Part shown: positions 23,972 through 35,199 of the stretch, piece after piece
How positions within the stretch are numbered: the stretch's first letter is position 1
Layout: every line of letters begins with the position of its first letter
Assembly (NCBI GenBank): GCA_963082975.1
Contig: OY720346.1
Coordinates: forward strand, 43,191,296 to 43,255,295
From: Labia minor
Taxonomy: Eukaryota; Arthropoda; Insecta; Dermaptera; Spongiphoridae
DNA: 64,000 nucleotides
Direction: 5' to 3'
Translations under genes and position numbers: made by a program
The notes under the pieces: generated by a model
Seen by the model: the letters and a program-made list of their open reading frames with translations, nothing else
The model's database searches: none
Told to the model about the DNA's origin: nothing

Positions 23972-26115
23972 CATATATTCTATATAGAAAACATCAAAAT
24001 TTATATTATTTTTATATTTTCTATTAAAAATTTAATAAAAAAATATTTCCTTACCACCACTCTGTGCTCTATTGTAGCTTAATTTAAAAGATTTATTTTT
24101 TATATTCCTTCTGTCCTCCTCTCCCTTTCAACATTTTAGTTCCGTGTATGTGTGCTTGTAAATAAATTTGTAATGTTTGTTAAACAGCCCATTTATCTAT
24201 CTAATTAAACTTCCATACCCCTACTTTTACCATCATCCTCTCCTCTTCCAACCCTTCCACCCTTCACCCTTTCTATTTCTTTTTTTTTCTCGTAAAGGAG
24301 AAGGCATTTTAGTGATGGGCACATAACTCTCTCACACTTTTGCACTCACTCTACTGAAAGATATCCATTTGTATGTATATACTTACAACCCTGACTAACT
24401 AACTAACTAACACAAAACATAAAGAAATACACTTTAACAGGTTTAATGACCCAAAACGAGACACAATGAAACAGTCTCAAACCCATTAAAAAAAAGTAAA
24501 CGAAATTAAACTTTTCTAACAATTGAAAAACAACATCACAACAACAAAAAAAAAATAAATTTGTTATCTTTTTTTTTTTTAATTTATTTTTGAAGATCTC
24601 CTTGTGTATATTAAGATCTCTTAACAAAATCTAATCAACAGTTAAATGATTGGGAATTATTTTTTCAATATATATGGTATATATATATTTTATATACTAA
24701 AATGACAGTTCAATTACCCCTTCAAATACTTCAACACTCCTTCTCTCAATGCTCCTTTACTAATTCTATTTCTCATGTCACTTACATTCAAAACCATTCA
24801 CTCCTCATATTACTATACATAATATTGATAAAATGTATTATATATTCAATTTTTTAATAATTCAATATACATGTAAACATATATTACTGAAAAATAAATA
24901 TAGTAATATAGTATCATGATAGTATTATTAGAAACTAATTACTGTGATCGATTGGTCTATACTTTAAAAAAATCTTTTAACAAAAATAATAATTAATATT
25001 ATATAAATTTATTTTTATAGGTGTTTTTAAGCAAACATTTACATAAAATATAAACTAATATTACAATGTGCTTATATATTTAATTAAAAATAGAAATTAT
25101 GCCAGATCCCGAAATATTACATTAATTAAGGATATCTAAATTTAATTAAGGAAATATTATAATGATATGTAGATGAAAGTTGTTTTAGGCCTAAATATAG
25201 TTTTGTCTATTAGAGAAAGGCCACTTTCATTCACTAATGTAAGTAATTAGAACCCCGTGACATTAGGCAACCATCATCACAAGCTGTCAAGTTCTTTTTA
25301 TATTGTTATTTCTATAAGTATATATTTCTATTTATAATCATAATATTTATATTAAATATACATTTCGGATTTAAATATATATATCTATATATAATTTATA
25401 TATAGATATATATAGAAATGGTCATTTTATTAAAAAAAATAAAATATAAAAGAATGAAAGAGAATAGAATTTGTATAACAATTGTTAAGAATTGTGAGAA
25501 TTGTTATGACCAAAATCTTTTATGATTAGTAATGTCATAAAATTTTATATAAATATAATTTATAATTTCTCTCTAATTAACTAATAATTATTATATATGA
25601 GAGAAAGATATTAGAAATGATTTCGACAAATTTTTCTATGAATGTAATTAAATTTGTTAAAAGAAATAATTAAATTCAAGAATATTATTGTTTTTTTTTT
25701 AATTGAAACACCATAAAAATATTTCAATCACCATTCTCTCTACTACCCTTTCCCATTTTCTCGTCAATTATCTCTCTCTTTCATTCTTACCAAACATTCG
25801 AAACCCCCATCCACCCGAACCAGCCCCGCAACAATCTTTTTACTTTCTTTTCTACTTTAATCAACTTAAATAAAAGTTTTCTAATTTTGAATATTTTTCT
25901 ATGAATTCCATTTTTTTTTTCTTTTTCATTTTATCACTAATTTTTTATCTTCATCCAGTGGTCTTCTTTCCAAACTCATTTCACATTCCACCTTCCCCTC
26001 TTTTGCTAATTTAGCATCTTACAATTCATAAAACTTGCCTCATTAGATTAAAGGTTATTAGAATGTTATAAAAAATTTCAAATTATATTATATAATTATA
26101 GAACATCAAAATTTC

Positions 26116-26146
<31 letters not shown>

Positions 26147-27465
26147 ATTTTTATAATTAATCGAATCTCATTTATAATTTTTTTTTAAATTTTGAAATAT
26201 CATACAATAATAAGTCATATTCAATTTTGATAAATAACCGTTATCGTTTTAGGGTGTTTGAAGAAGAGTGTGTGGGGAATTAATAAAATTGATGTTATGG
26301 CAATTAAAATTGGCAATATAATAATTAAAATTATGAATTATTTATATTAATGAGTTAAAAAACAACAACAAATAAACATAAAGCAATTTGTTTTTTAATT
26401 TTATTCTCAATGATTGTTATTTAGTTTTTTTTTATCTGCTGGGTCAATCTAAAGCTCATCAACTTCCCCTCACTGCCCCTTGCTGCGGCTAAATTGACAA
26501 TAAAACTTCAATTAATTATCTCTTTGAATTAAATATTTGTGGAATGTATTGATATGAATGAAAAATATATAAAATGAGACTTTTATAAAGTTATTCAACA
26601 TTAATCGAAATTTAATATTCAATATTTAATGTATGCCCCTTCACCTCTATTATATTATAAGGGGAGGGGAATGAGAAATCAGGGGGAGTCAAAGGTTCAA
26701 AAGAGAAAGAGAGAGAGTATATGGATTTATTTATACCATATTTTTCAACAATAGTGAATTAATCTACATACATTAAAATAAAACAAAAAAGTCAACAATT
26801 GTAAATTTAATTTAATTGTTAATGAAATAATAGAATCACAGATGATTATTCAAATTTAATTTTTAATTATTCATCTTTTCCAATAATAAAATGTTAATAA
26901 TAATAGAATTAAATATAAATGATATAAAATTTATGGTATTGTTTTTTAAATTTAAATATTAAAATTAAGTTGTTTTTTTTAAATATTTTTGTAAGCTGTT
27001 TGAATCGAATAATGTTTGTTAACAATATCACAACAATAGTGATATAGTGATATATTTAATAATATAATTTAGTTTGAGTAAATTATTAGAAAGATATTAA
27101 ATAAAATTTATTTTAAAATTTACACATTCAAAATTTTGTGTTTGGAATACCGTGTGTAGTGAACATATTTTTAAATTTGTATTCTTTTTCAACAATACAT
27201 TATAATAACCAACAAAATGACTAATATAAAAATGAACGACAACAACAAGCAAGCAAAAATAATAATAATAAAGGGAAAAAGATAAGAGACAAGAGAATGA
27301 GAAAGTAATGGAGAACATGTGCTCACTTTTACTATGCAGTTAAGAAAAACACAAACAACAGCAGCAAAACCATCAAAAACAACAACAAAAAAAATAAATC
27401 TGAGAGTTAAGGAAAACTTATTCCTATTTGCATCTTAATTAGATTAATAATTAAACCATCATTAG
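23972..27465. other. Low-copy AT-rich DNA
   Basis: No gene recognised over about 3.5 kb. A near-perfect AT palindrome lies at 25377-25412 (TATATATCTATATATAA / TTATATATAGATATATA). Pyrimidine-rich C-containing patches at 24100-24280 and 25720-26040 are single copy. Confidence 0.4.
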
Positions 27466-27467
27466 AA

Positions 27468-27537
27468 TATAGAAATTTCCATATTATAGATTGTTATATT
27501 TATATAAATATAGCTAACTATAATATGGAAATTTCTA
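27468..27537. repeat. Inverted repeat (21-bp arms)
   Basis: ATAGAAATTTCCATATTATA and its exact reverse complement TATAATATGGAAATTTCTAT flank a spacer of about 28 bases. It could be a tiny MITE or a replication-derived palindrome; no target duplication is clear. Confidence 0.8.
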
Positions 27538-27539
27538 TA

Positions 27540-27995
27540 TATTTATATATGTATATTCTAAAATGCTTTGAGCCAGATGTTATCAAATTGGATCATTTTT
27601 TCATCTTTTTTTTCTTAAAAAAGATATTTCTTCTGATGAAAAACATATTTTTGAATTTTTAAAGAGAAATAAAAAAAATGAATATTCTTGCTTAATTATA
27701 TATATATATATATATATATAAAGGAAATGATGAAAAGAATTGTAATGCCTTGTGGATTTAATTTAGAAAAAAAATAAATAAATATAGATAGATAGATAGA
27801 GAGAAAGAAGTTATAAATATTCATAGATTACTATGAAATCATTTCTCAAGAGAAAACTACGGAAGAGAGAGAGAGAGAGTCATATAATGTAATATTAAAG
27901 AAATTGGTAATATATGATCAAAATTTAATTATTAATAAAAACATTTCTTAATAATGAATCATTATTTTTTTCTAAAAAAATATTCATTTAGGAAC
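27540..27995. other. AT-rich DNA with simple repeats
   Basis: A (TA)n run at about 27698-27720, a (GATA)n run near 27785-27800 and (GA)n at 27865-27880. No gene. Confidence 0.5.
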
Positions 27996-28120
27996 ATACC
28001 AGAGCAGGTCAATAAGTCCGTGACTTTTTGAATGTAACCCATGTTTTTGGATAAAAAATTATTTTATTTTTCAATGTAGTCTCCTCTGAGTTCTATACAC
28101 TTCGTCCAACGTTTCTCCAA

Positions 28121-28783
28121 TTTTTACCGACCGACGATAGTAAGGGAGGTATTGTTTTCACACCAAATTTCACATGTGGAGATTTTTACATATCTCCACG
28201 AATCATGCATTTTCTAAACAGAAAAAAGTATTTTTAGCATGATGTCTGTCCGTCTGTCCGTCCGTCCGTCCGTCCGTCCGTCTGTCCGTCCGTCTGTCCG
28301 TCCGTATAGATGTGTACAGCCTGAACGGCTCAACCGATTTTGATGAAATTTGGTATATTTACTTACTGCATCAGTGGGATGAATTGATCAACTTTTGGTG
28401 CAATTCCGGAAACCGGAAGTGGTAGTATTAGCGATCGACGATAGGAAGGAAAGGGTTATTTTCACACCAAAGGAGATTTTTTTATATATCACCACGAATC
28501 ATGCATTTTGTATTGGTTTTATCCTCGAGAAAAATCATCTTTATTAGTTTTTTCTTAATTTAAAATTATATGACGTCATCCAGCCAGTCATGACGTCACA
28601 GCCTGGTCTTGCATATATATATATTATAAATAAAATAAAATTAAAAATATTTATGTTATATCCATATCTGTTTTTTATTACATTAATAGATATATTAAAA
28701 TTATTTGAAATTGTTTCTGTAGCTGGAAATTAATTTACTTCAAATCGTCGGTCGGTTCGGACCTGGCCACAGGTCAACTTATT
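28121..28783 (+). mobile_element. Family A copy A6, near-complete reference copy
   Basis: The cleanest A copy: ACCGACCGACGATAGTAAGG at 28126, a long GTCC/GTCT microsatellite at 28245-28308, CGGCTCAACCGATTTTGATG, the second 5'-like block (GCGATCGACGATAGGAAGG at 28431), two TGACGTCA palindromes at about 28571 and 28590, and the 3' end AAATCGTCGGTCGGTTCGG, hairpin ACCTG-GCCA-CAGGT, CAACTTATT. It lies in a T-run of a mariner (CTCCAATTTT / TTTATTTC), consistent with the TT target described for Helentrons. No coding capacity. Confidence 0.9.
28245..28308 (+). repeat. GTCC/GTCT microsatellite within A6
   Basis: About 15 tetranucleotide units of GTCC and GTCT, expanded relative to the 3-6 units in other A copies. 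The same microsatellite type marks DINE-1-like elements in flies. Confidence 0.9.
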
Positions 28784-29114
28784 TTTTATTTCTTTCAAAA
28801 AATAAGATTTGTCGAGGACATCCAAATACGTATTTGTTTGTGAGATGATTTCATCAATGGAGTCAAATCTCTTTCCTCCGAGTCATTTCTTCAGGTTTGG
28901 AAACAGTTATTTGGAGAAAGGGGCGGATGAGGGAACAAATTTATGAAATTTTAAGGAAATTCATTTTTTTCCATTTTCTTCTCAAATTACGAGGTTGCTA
29001 GTTCAAATTTTGACAGGAGTCAGCTGATGGTTGCCTGCTGACAGGAACAGTGTTACCATTTCATTAAGTAATGGGAAATTCAATGACTCACAGGCTTATT
29101 GACCTACCCTCGTA

Positions 29115-29116
29115 TC

Positions 29117-29150
<34 letters not shown>

Positions 29151-30115
29151 AACTAATAATAGGTTGATATTCCAGTCCTTCAAAGATACATTTAGAGCTT
29201 ATAGATTTTTTTAATGGTTTATCCAATTAATAATTAAATAATTAACAAAAAAAGCATACATATAATAATTATAATATATATAAATAGCTACTAAAACTAA
29301 CGAAGTAGTTGTAAAGAGAAGTCAACTTAATAAACTACAATAAATAACAAACTAATATTTTTATAAAATATAATGTGGTTTTATTGTATGATTCTAATAG
29401 GCTATATAGAAATTATTGCGGGGTTAACAGATATACATATTTTTTAAAAAAACGAACAAACCAGAAATTAATTTCTTTGCTAGTTTATGGGGGCGTTATA
29501 AAAAAACAATAAAACAACTCGATTTAATCATTGATCATTATTTTTGTTTGTTTCATTTTCTATTTAATTTTTCATCTCACTGGTAAAAATATTTCAAATA
29601 TTAAATATTATATTATTAATTAAAGATCAGTGTATATGTATTAAAAATTTTTTTGAAATTTTACAATTTTTCCATGAGTATTGTAATTCTCTTTGGAAAT
29701 AAGGTAATAAGATAAAATATTACATTTATTATTTAAACCGATTTATATTTCAAATAGAATCAATAATCATTGAAATGTAAATTAAATAATAAATTTTGAA
29801 TCAATCAATTTAGAAATGTACTTTCAAGTATAATACGATAAAATACGAATATGTATAATTAACAAATTAATTAAAACTAACAGAGGTTATAATACAATTT
29901 TTTAGAAGGAAAATGTTTAAATATTTGTGTCTGGAATTGCAATTATGATATGAAATAAATGATTTTCTAGGTACAATGAAATTTGAATAAAATGAGCAAA
30001 TAAATCAGAGGGTGTTTCAATTTAGAAAAATATTATTAAATGTTTGTTTTTTAAATTTAATTTTGATTTCATAAAATTATATATTTTACTTTAATAAGAC
30101 ATAAAGTTAGATTAC
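29115..30115. other. Low-copy AT-rich DNA
   Basis: A (TTA)n run lies at 29118-29150. Nothing else recognised. Confidence 0.5.
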
Positions 30116-30138
30116 ATTACTTGTATATATTACGTTAC

Positions 30139-30500
30139 ATTAGGTTGCTCGAAAGTAATTACGTTTTTTAATTATATTTTTTTTCTAACACAACTTCACA
30201 CTTAAGCCACATAATCATTATATATTGGAGAGATGATATAGCAATGATTGTAAAGTTCACTTGAATCTACGCAGTAATTTTATGATTGGTGTCCTTTTAA
30301 TATAAGAGCAATAAACAGCATATATTTTATATTTTATACATATATTATATTATATTTTACTTTATTTCTATAAGAAAGGTAAAAACACTGTTCAAACCAG
30401 AAAGAAATTAACGGATGTCTTTGGAGAAGATTTTTGACAATACGCCAGTGCCAGAACTGGTTTGCAATTGGTGTAGAAGATGCACTTACTGGAAGATAAA
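30139..30500 (+). mobile_element. Mariner 5' fragment
   Basis: Starts TTAGGTTGCTCGAAAGTAAT, a typical mariner end. Frames downstream read KGKNTVQTRKKLTDVFGED, then RQCQNWFAIGVEDALTGR, matching the transposase N-terminus (K-K-G-K-x-x-x-x-A-x-x-K-L-x-x-V-Y-G-E-D and R-x-C-Q-x-W-F-x-x-F). The catalytic part and 3' end are missing. A different lineage from the other mariners in the window. Confidence 0.75.
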
Positions 30501-30504
30501 GGCA

Positions 30505-31370
30505 TTAGTTGATTTTTTGGATGGTTAAACCTTTAGTTCAAATGAAAAGGTTAAAATAACCAATAGCATCAGTTTTTTCCCAGAAAATATTTATTCAATA
30601 TACAAAAGTTATCTTTAAAGAGAAAGTCTAAATTTATAAATTTGTAATATGGAAAATTTTTTGTAAATCTTGGATATTAATGGAATTCTCTTTTATTTTC
30701 ACTTTCTTGAATTTCGGATTTAAAAATAAAAGCATTTTTCAATTTTTATCTTTGAATGGAGAGTAGTGGAAGTGATGAGAGATAAAAGAGGTTGGGAGCG
30801 TAGGGAAGAGGGTTGAATAGATGGGTGGATGTAAATAGGAAAAAAAAATGTCAAAGACAACGACACTCCATGGATGGAGTACTTAGTCAGATGTTCAAGT
30901 TCAAGTCAAATGAAAAAGGAAAGAATAGATGGGTGGATGGGTGAACTAGTCGTGAGACAGAAACAGAGAAAGAGGAAAAAGATGTGCATTTGCCCAATTG
31001 GACGGTTGACTGGAGTGTGTCCATTAAAAACTTGTCTCTTTTGCATAAAACTAACAACCATCGTTTCATGTTGGATGAAAAAGTGAATACAATGACATTT
31101 AATGGAGGTTCAAGCTTTCAAAGTGGATCACTCCCATTCTTCCACTCACCAAATCTTTCTTTATCTTAGAATCTTTCATTGAAAAAAAAATAAAAACAAA
31201 TAGATATTAAAATTCAAATTAAAAAGAATATGGAAGTTTTAACTTTTAATTAAACCATTTATTTTTATATTAAACTATTTTTCTAGGTAATTATTTTAAA
31301 ATTTATATTATTATATATAAATTATTAGCATTCCTTATTTTATATATATATATATATATATATACCAATA
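30505..31370. other. Low-copy DNA with a GC-richer island
   Basis: The stretch 30760-31170 is less AT-rich, with overlapping short frames on both strands and no recognised domain. A (TA)n run lies at 31341-31364 just before the SINE. Confidence 0.4.
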
Positions 31371-31372
31371 AC

Positions 31373-31625
31373 GGAGGCAGCTTAGCCGAGAGTGTAGCAT
31401 AGCAATTTTCTACACAAGAAGTCGGCGTTCGTTTCCAACTAAGAACAAATTTTTCTAATAAATTCAATTAAACATCAGCTGCCTCTGGCTCAAGGAACTA
31501 TCAGTTCCTGGTTCTATACATGCGGAAGGCAACGGGAAACCACCGCATTAACATTCCCAAGAAAAATCATCATAGCTGGGCAGCTTATAAGGCTATCCTA
31601 GTCATGATGATGGCCTAACTCCGAA
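31373..31625 (+). mobile_element. tRNA-derived SINE
   Basis: The head, from GGAGGCAGCTTAGCCGAGAG to GGCGTTCGTTTCC, has an A-box-like TAGCCGAGAGTG and a B-box-like GGCGTTCGTTTCC about 45 bases apart, as in a polymerase III tRNA promoter. The body has GCGGAAGGCAACGGGAAACC ACC, a segment seen in many invertebrate SINEs, and a tail with ATCATCATAGCTGG and ATGATGATGGCC. It follows a (TA)n tract, and no poly-A was found. Confidence 0.7.
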
Positions 31626-31875
31626 TGTGGGTCTTTCAAAAGTAACGAAAATATTGAAATATATTGGAGAGGAGCGTTGGGAGATACTAAAAAGGTTAAT
31701 GTTAAAACATGATCTAAAAACGAATGAACAAATGTTAAAAAAACAACGATTGATGTAACGAACTAATTATAAATTTTAATTTTTATATATAAATATATCA
31801 TTTATTCTTTAAATAAATACTTTTTATAAAAAGTGGGTTAAAAAACAAGTTAATAGAAAACAAAACACCCTATAC

Positions 31876-32011
31876 CAGTGGATCTCAACGTGAGGGACCA
31901 CAGAGGGACAATGAAAAACATTGATGAGATGTCAGAAGTTCATCATTTAAGCTCTGACATTTTAAGTATTTAGCTCTGGTGGGGCATGATATTAAAGGTT
32001 GGAAAACACTG
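31876..32011. mobile_element. Small hAT MITE (136 bp)
   Basis: Starts CAGTGGATCTCAACGTGAGG and ends TTAAAGGTTGGAAAACACTG, an imperfect hAT-type inverted pair. Flanks CCCTATAC and CCCTACCA look like a mutated 8-bp duplication. No coding capacity. Confidence 0.7.
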
Positions 32012-32250
32012 CCCTACCAACACAACCAAAATTACAGGGTGCCATTTCAGCACATTTGAATATGGTATTTGAACATTAAATTTAAGCTCTCTAACACTAA
32101 AAAAATATCATGAACATTTTTTAAAATAATTCACTTGAATATAATATATTGAACACTAAAATAAGCTTAGAAACATTAAAAAAATCTTTGAGCACTAAAA
32201 CAATTTTAGGAACAATAGAATTCTATTTAGGAACAATAAAATAAAATTAA

Positions 32251-33489
32251 AACACTAAAACTGTTAAAAAAATAAGAGGCTCAAATTTTGCAAGCGAATT
32301 AAAAAAGGACATTCATCGATTAAGAGAATGTTACACAGAAAAAGTATTCGATAAAGCTTCAAAATTATTTCTAGAAAAGTGGCAAAAGAAGAATGATAAT
32401 GAAATTAATAAATTTGTAAATTACTTTTATTCGGAATACCTTCAGCAAAATAAATACCGGTTTGAAGGTGCTACAAATGGATATCCAAGTACAAATAACG
32501 GCTTAGAAGCTACAAATTCAGTTATTAAACGGGAGCATACACTAAGAGAAAGATTACTCATTACACAATTTCTAAATGCTTTAAATAATCTTCTTTTGAA
32601 ATGGACCGAAGAAAGAAATCCTAGTTGTCCCAATTATAAATGTTTTGCATTAAAACCAGCTATAAAATTAAAACTATGTGCAGATGCATTTCACTGGGCA
32701 TTATCAAATAAAACTGTAATAAAAAAATCTAATAAATATTTTGTATGTTCCTCACAATCACATTTTCAAAAAGTAACTTCTGAATTAATCTCGCAATATC
32801 TTATCTTCTTATGCTAGCTAAAATTGTTTGTAGGGCCATGGGTTCTCAAAAACCGTTCTAACGATTTTTTTGAAATTCACACTAGATATAGTATTTATAA
32901 AAAAAAATTGAGTTTTATTGATCACATCTCAGAAAAAATACATCTTCATTAGTTTTTTCTTAATTTAAATGTATATATGGATGACGTCACAAATGACATC
33001 CATATTGAAATTTGACTCCCGCCTTTTATTAAAGGATATTGTATTAATATTTTTTTTTTATTTTTAAAATATTTTAAAAAATTTTATTTAATTTCGAAAT
33101 AAAATTAATAATATATATTTTAATAATATTTTATAATTATAAATTACGATATATATTTATCATTCTTCCAATAAAAAAAAATATTCATGCACTTAGAAAC
33201 ATACCTAATAATACATATTTATGTATTATTGAGGACCCATCCATTCATTTTAATCAGATTGATGCAATGATGCAACATTTAATAATTGTAATAAAGAATT
33301 AAAGAATTGTATATCAGCTCGGTGTCTCAAGTATTAATATTACCAGCCAAACTCAATAATAATGAATTTTTTTTTTAACTTAATTACCGAGCCGAGGCTC
33401 GGGGTCCCGGTACTAATTCATTAAATGAAAAGTGGGAGTCATTTAAGGAATATGAAAAATTTAATTTTGGAGGTCTATTTCGATTATAA
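32251..33489 (+). pseudogene. MULE transposase C-terminal part, interrupted by B2
   Basis: The frame from 32251 to 32798 is open for about 182 codons. Key segments are FYSEYLQQNKYRFEGA, then TNNGLEATNSVIKREHTLRE (the MULE TNN-x-LE-x-x-N signature) followed by RLLITQFLNAL, and a Y-F-V-C-S-S start of a SWIM-like zinc finger region. At 32799 Helitron-like B2 begins. After it, at 33417-33489, the same frame resumes as YSLNEKWESFKEYEKFNFGG and ends in TAA. The DDE catalytic core expected upstream is not visible, so this is a 5'-truncated fossil. MULE transposases bind and cut their own long inverted ends; this copy cannot. Confidence 0.85.
32799..33416 (+). mobile_element. Helitron-like family B, copy B2, exact borders
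   Basis: Starts TCTTATCTTCTTATGCTAGC at 32799 and ends GGTACTAA at 33416, with the hairpin GAGCC-GA-GGCTC at 33390-33401. It lies between A and T in the MULE transposase frame without target duplication. Removing these 618 bases restores TAT (Tyr) and the downstream frame. The TC start, hairpin, CTRR-type end (CTAA) and A/T target are the defining Helitron features. The borders could slide by one base because the flanks are similar. It keeps one TGACGTCA (about 32982). No coding capacity. Confidence 0.88.
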
Positions 33490-33522
33490 ATAAAAATGTT
33501 CTTATATCTATAATAGTCTATG

Positions 33523-33524
<2 letters not shown>

Positions 33525-33556
<32 letters not shown>
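33525..33556. repeat. (TA)n microsatellite
   Basis: About 15 AT units, inside the right part of the MULE region. Confidence 0.9.
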
Positions 33557-33563
<7 letters not shown>

Positions 33564-33744
33564 TAGTGTGCAAGTACTCAAATTTAATGTTCAAATCAGA
33601 TTTTCTAAATGTTTATTTCTCAATGTGGAAATCTCCTATTTTAGTGTGGAAATAACCTATTTAAGTGTGCCATTAAATTTATCCCAAAATTACATATGCA
33701 TCGCATATACACGTGTATATTATAAAGCACAATACTAAGAATTT

Positions 33745-35195
33745 AAAATTTGATGAATTCAAATATAATTTTAGATTTGTTCATGTCTACCTGTTGATGA
33801 ATGGAACAATACTATGAATTTACAAAACACTACTCTTATTTGATTATATAGGTATATGCTATAAATTTGATCAATATTTAATAAAAAAAAAACTTATATT
33901 CATTATTAATTATAACAACCGATATCACCATCAAGTTTTATTTATATATCTCTTCCACACTCTTGAAAATGGCATCAAAATGAGCACCGAAACATCGTGA
34001 TTTATATCTCATTAACCAACACTAGAAAACCCATATTATTCCAATATTTCTTATAATAATAATTCCATATTAACTCGTAAACAAAACCTATACGAAATAT
34101 CGTATATATATACTTATATATTGTCAATATCAAAGGACCAACAATACATAAAAGTCATTAAATTTTTAATTAAATATTAATATACCAAATTATTTATTTA
34201 AACTTCCAAGAAAAAAACACATAAATATTGAAAAGTTAATATTTCCTATGAATATAAATATATTTATAGTCAATAATTTTTGCAATATTTCCCAACTTAA
34301 TAATATGGTACAATATACATGATAATGTCAATAATATTAGGTAACTCGAGAGTTTTTTTAAATATATTTTTTTGATAGAATAGATATTAAAAAAAAAAAA
34401 ACTTGAAGGCAAATTTTGATGAATTTAAGTTCTTAGGTGGTAAAAAAAAGAAAAAAAATAGACAAACCCACTCACTTGAAGGGTTAGTAATGGTGTGAGA
34501 TGAGGAGGGGCGTAAGGTCTTGTAAGGGAGTTCACAGGTGGTGGCGGTTGGAAGAATTTTTAATTTTCGCATGCGGCGTTTTGATTAATGGCCCCAGATG
34601 GTGCGCTAACATTGAATGCATGAACTTTAATCAGAAGACATCCCCTCCAGGGTGGCCCGGGCCCTTCACCTCGCCCCCTCCCTCTTACTTCCAACTCCAC
34701 CCACTCACTCATACACTTTCATATACGTTCAAAAGAGAGAGAGTGAGAGATTCATCTTTGAGAGAAAGAGAGAAGTTCAATATCACTAGAAACATTCTTA
34801 AGGAGGTGAAAAAAAATAATAAATCTTAAAATGAAAAAGGATCAAAAGATCAAAAAGGAAGAAATGTTAATTAAATAAGTGAATTTGCCGAGTGAGTGAA
34901 TAATTATTGCTATCTATTATTTATATAACTTTGAAAATCTTCTTTAAATATATATCAAGAGGAAAGTCTGTTTATTTATATGTCTAGTTTTTATATTTAT
35001 CTTCTCATTCAATGAAATTTAACATATATATACTTTATTGGAGACTTTCAATGAAAATATAAATAATTTCATTTTGATAATTTCTTCACTAACTATCTTT
35101 AGTACTTTGTTAGTGTTTTGTTTTTTGTTCTTTTTGTGCCATTTATTTGTAATTATTTTAATTTGTAATTAATTTAATTATCTAAGTTAAGAAAG
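33745..35195. other. Low-copy DNA with a GC-richer island
   Basis: The stretch 34480-34720 is distinctly less AT-rich (GGCCCCAGATGGTGCGC, GGGTGGCCCGGGCCC) and is followed by (GA)n. The open frame 34500-34829 has no domain and ends in low complexity, so I do not call a gene. Regulatory or other functional noncoding DNA is possible. Confidence 0.4.
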
Positions 35196-35199
35196 AAAA

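Larger units (their letters stand above)
27999..29112 (-). mobile_element. Mariner relic split by family A copy A6
   Basis: The ends (AGAGCAGGTCAATAAGTCCG and GCTTATTGACCTACCCTCG) are inverted repeats with TA on both sides. Minus-strand coding remains are the transposase C-terminus: GKRFDSIDEI, NTYLDVLDKSYFLKE on one side of A6 and LEKRWTKCIELRGDYIEK on the other, exactly the order of the mariner C-terminus. N-terminal and catalytic parts are absent, so only about 450 bp of mariner remain. A6 interrupts the lysine-rich linker between the two pieces. Confidence 0.85.
32034..33700 (+). mobile_element. MULE (Mutator-like) element, split by Helitron-like B2
   Basis: The transposase remains lie in the middle. 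The flanks carry repeated AACACTAAAA and AACATTAAATTT units: TATTTGAACATTAAATTTAA on the left at about 32067 and the inverted TCAAATTTAATGTTCAAATC on the right at about 33579. These suggest degenerate long subterminal inverted repeats, typical of MULEs. Outer borders are approximate. The element is broken by B2 and also lacks most of the transposase N-terminus. Confidence 0.65.

Noticed and set aside
33900-34020. Retroelement 3' signature around CACCGAAACATCGTGATT
   Set aside because: The short phrase (also in part at 23531) resembles a segment seen in some invertebrate retroelements, but there is no surrounding homology to support a call.
34500-34829. 109-residue open frame on the plus strand
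   Set aside because: No recognisable motif; its second half is encoded by (GA)n and A-rich sequence, and there are no convincing splice or start signals. Kept only as a GC-richer island.
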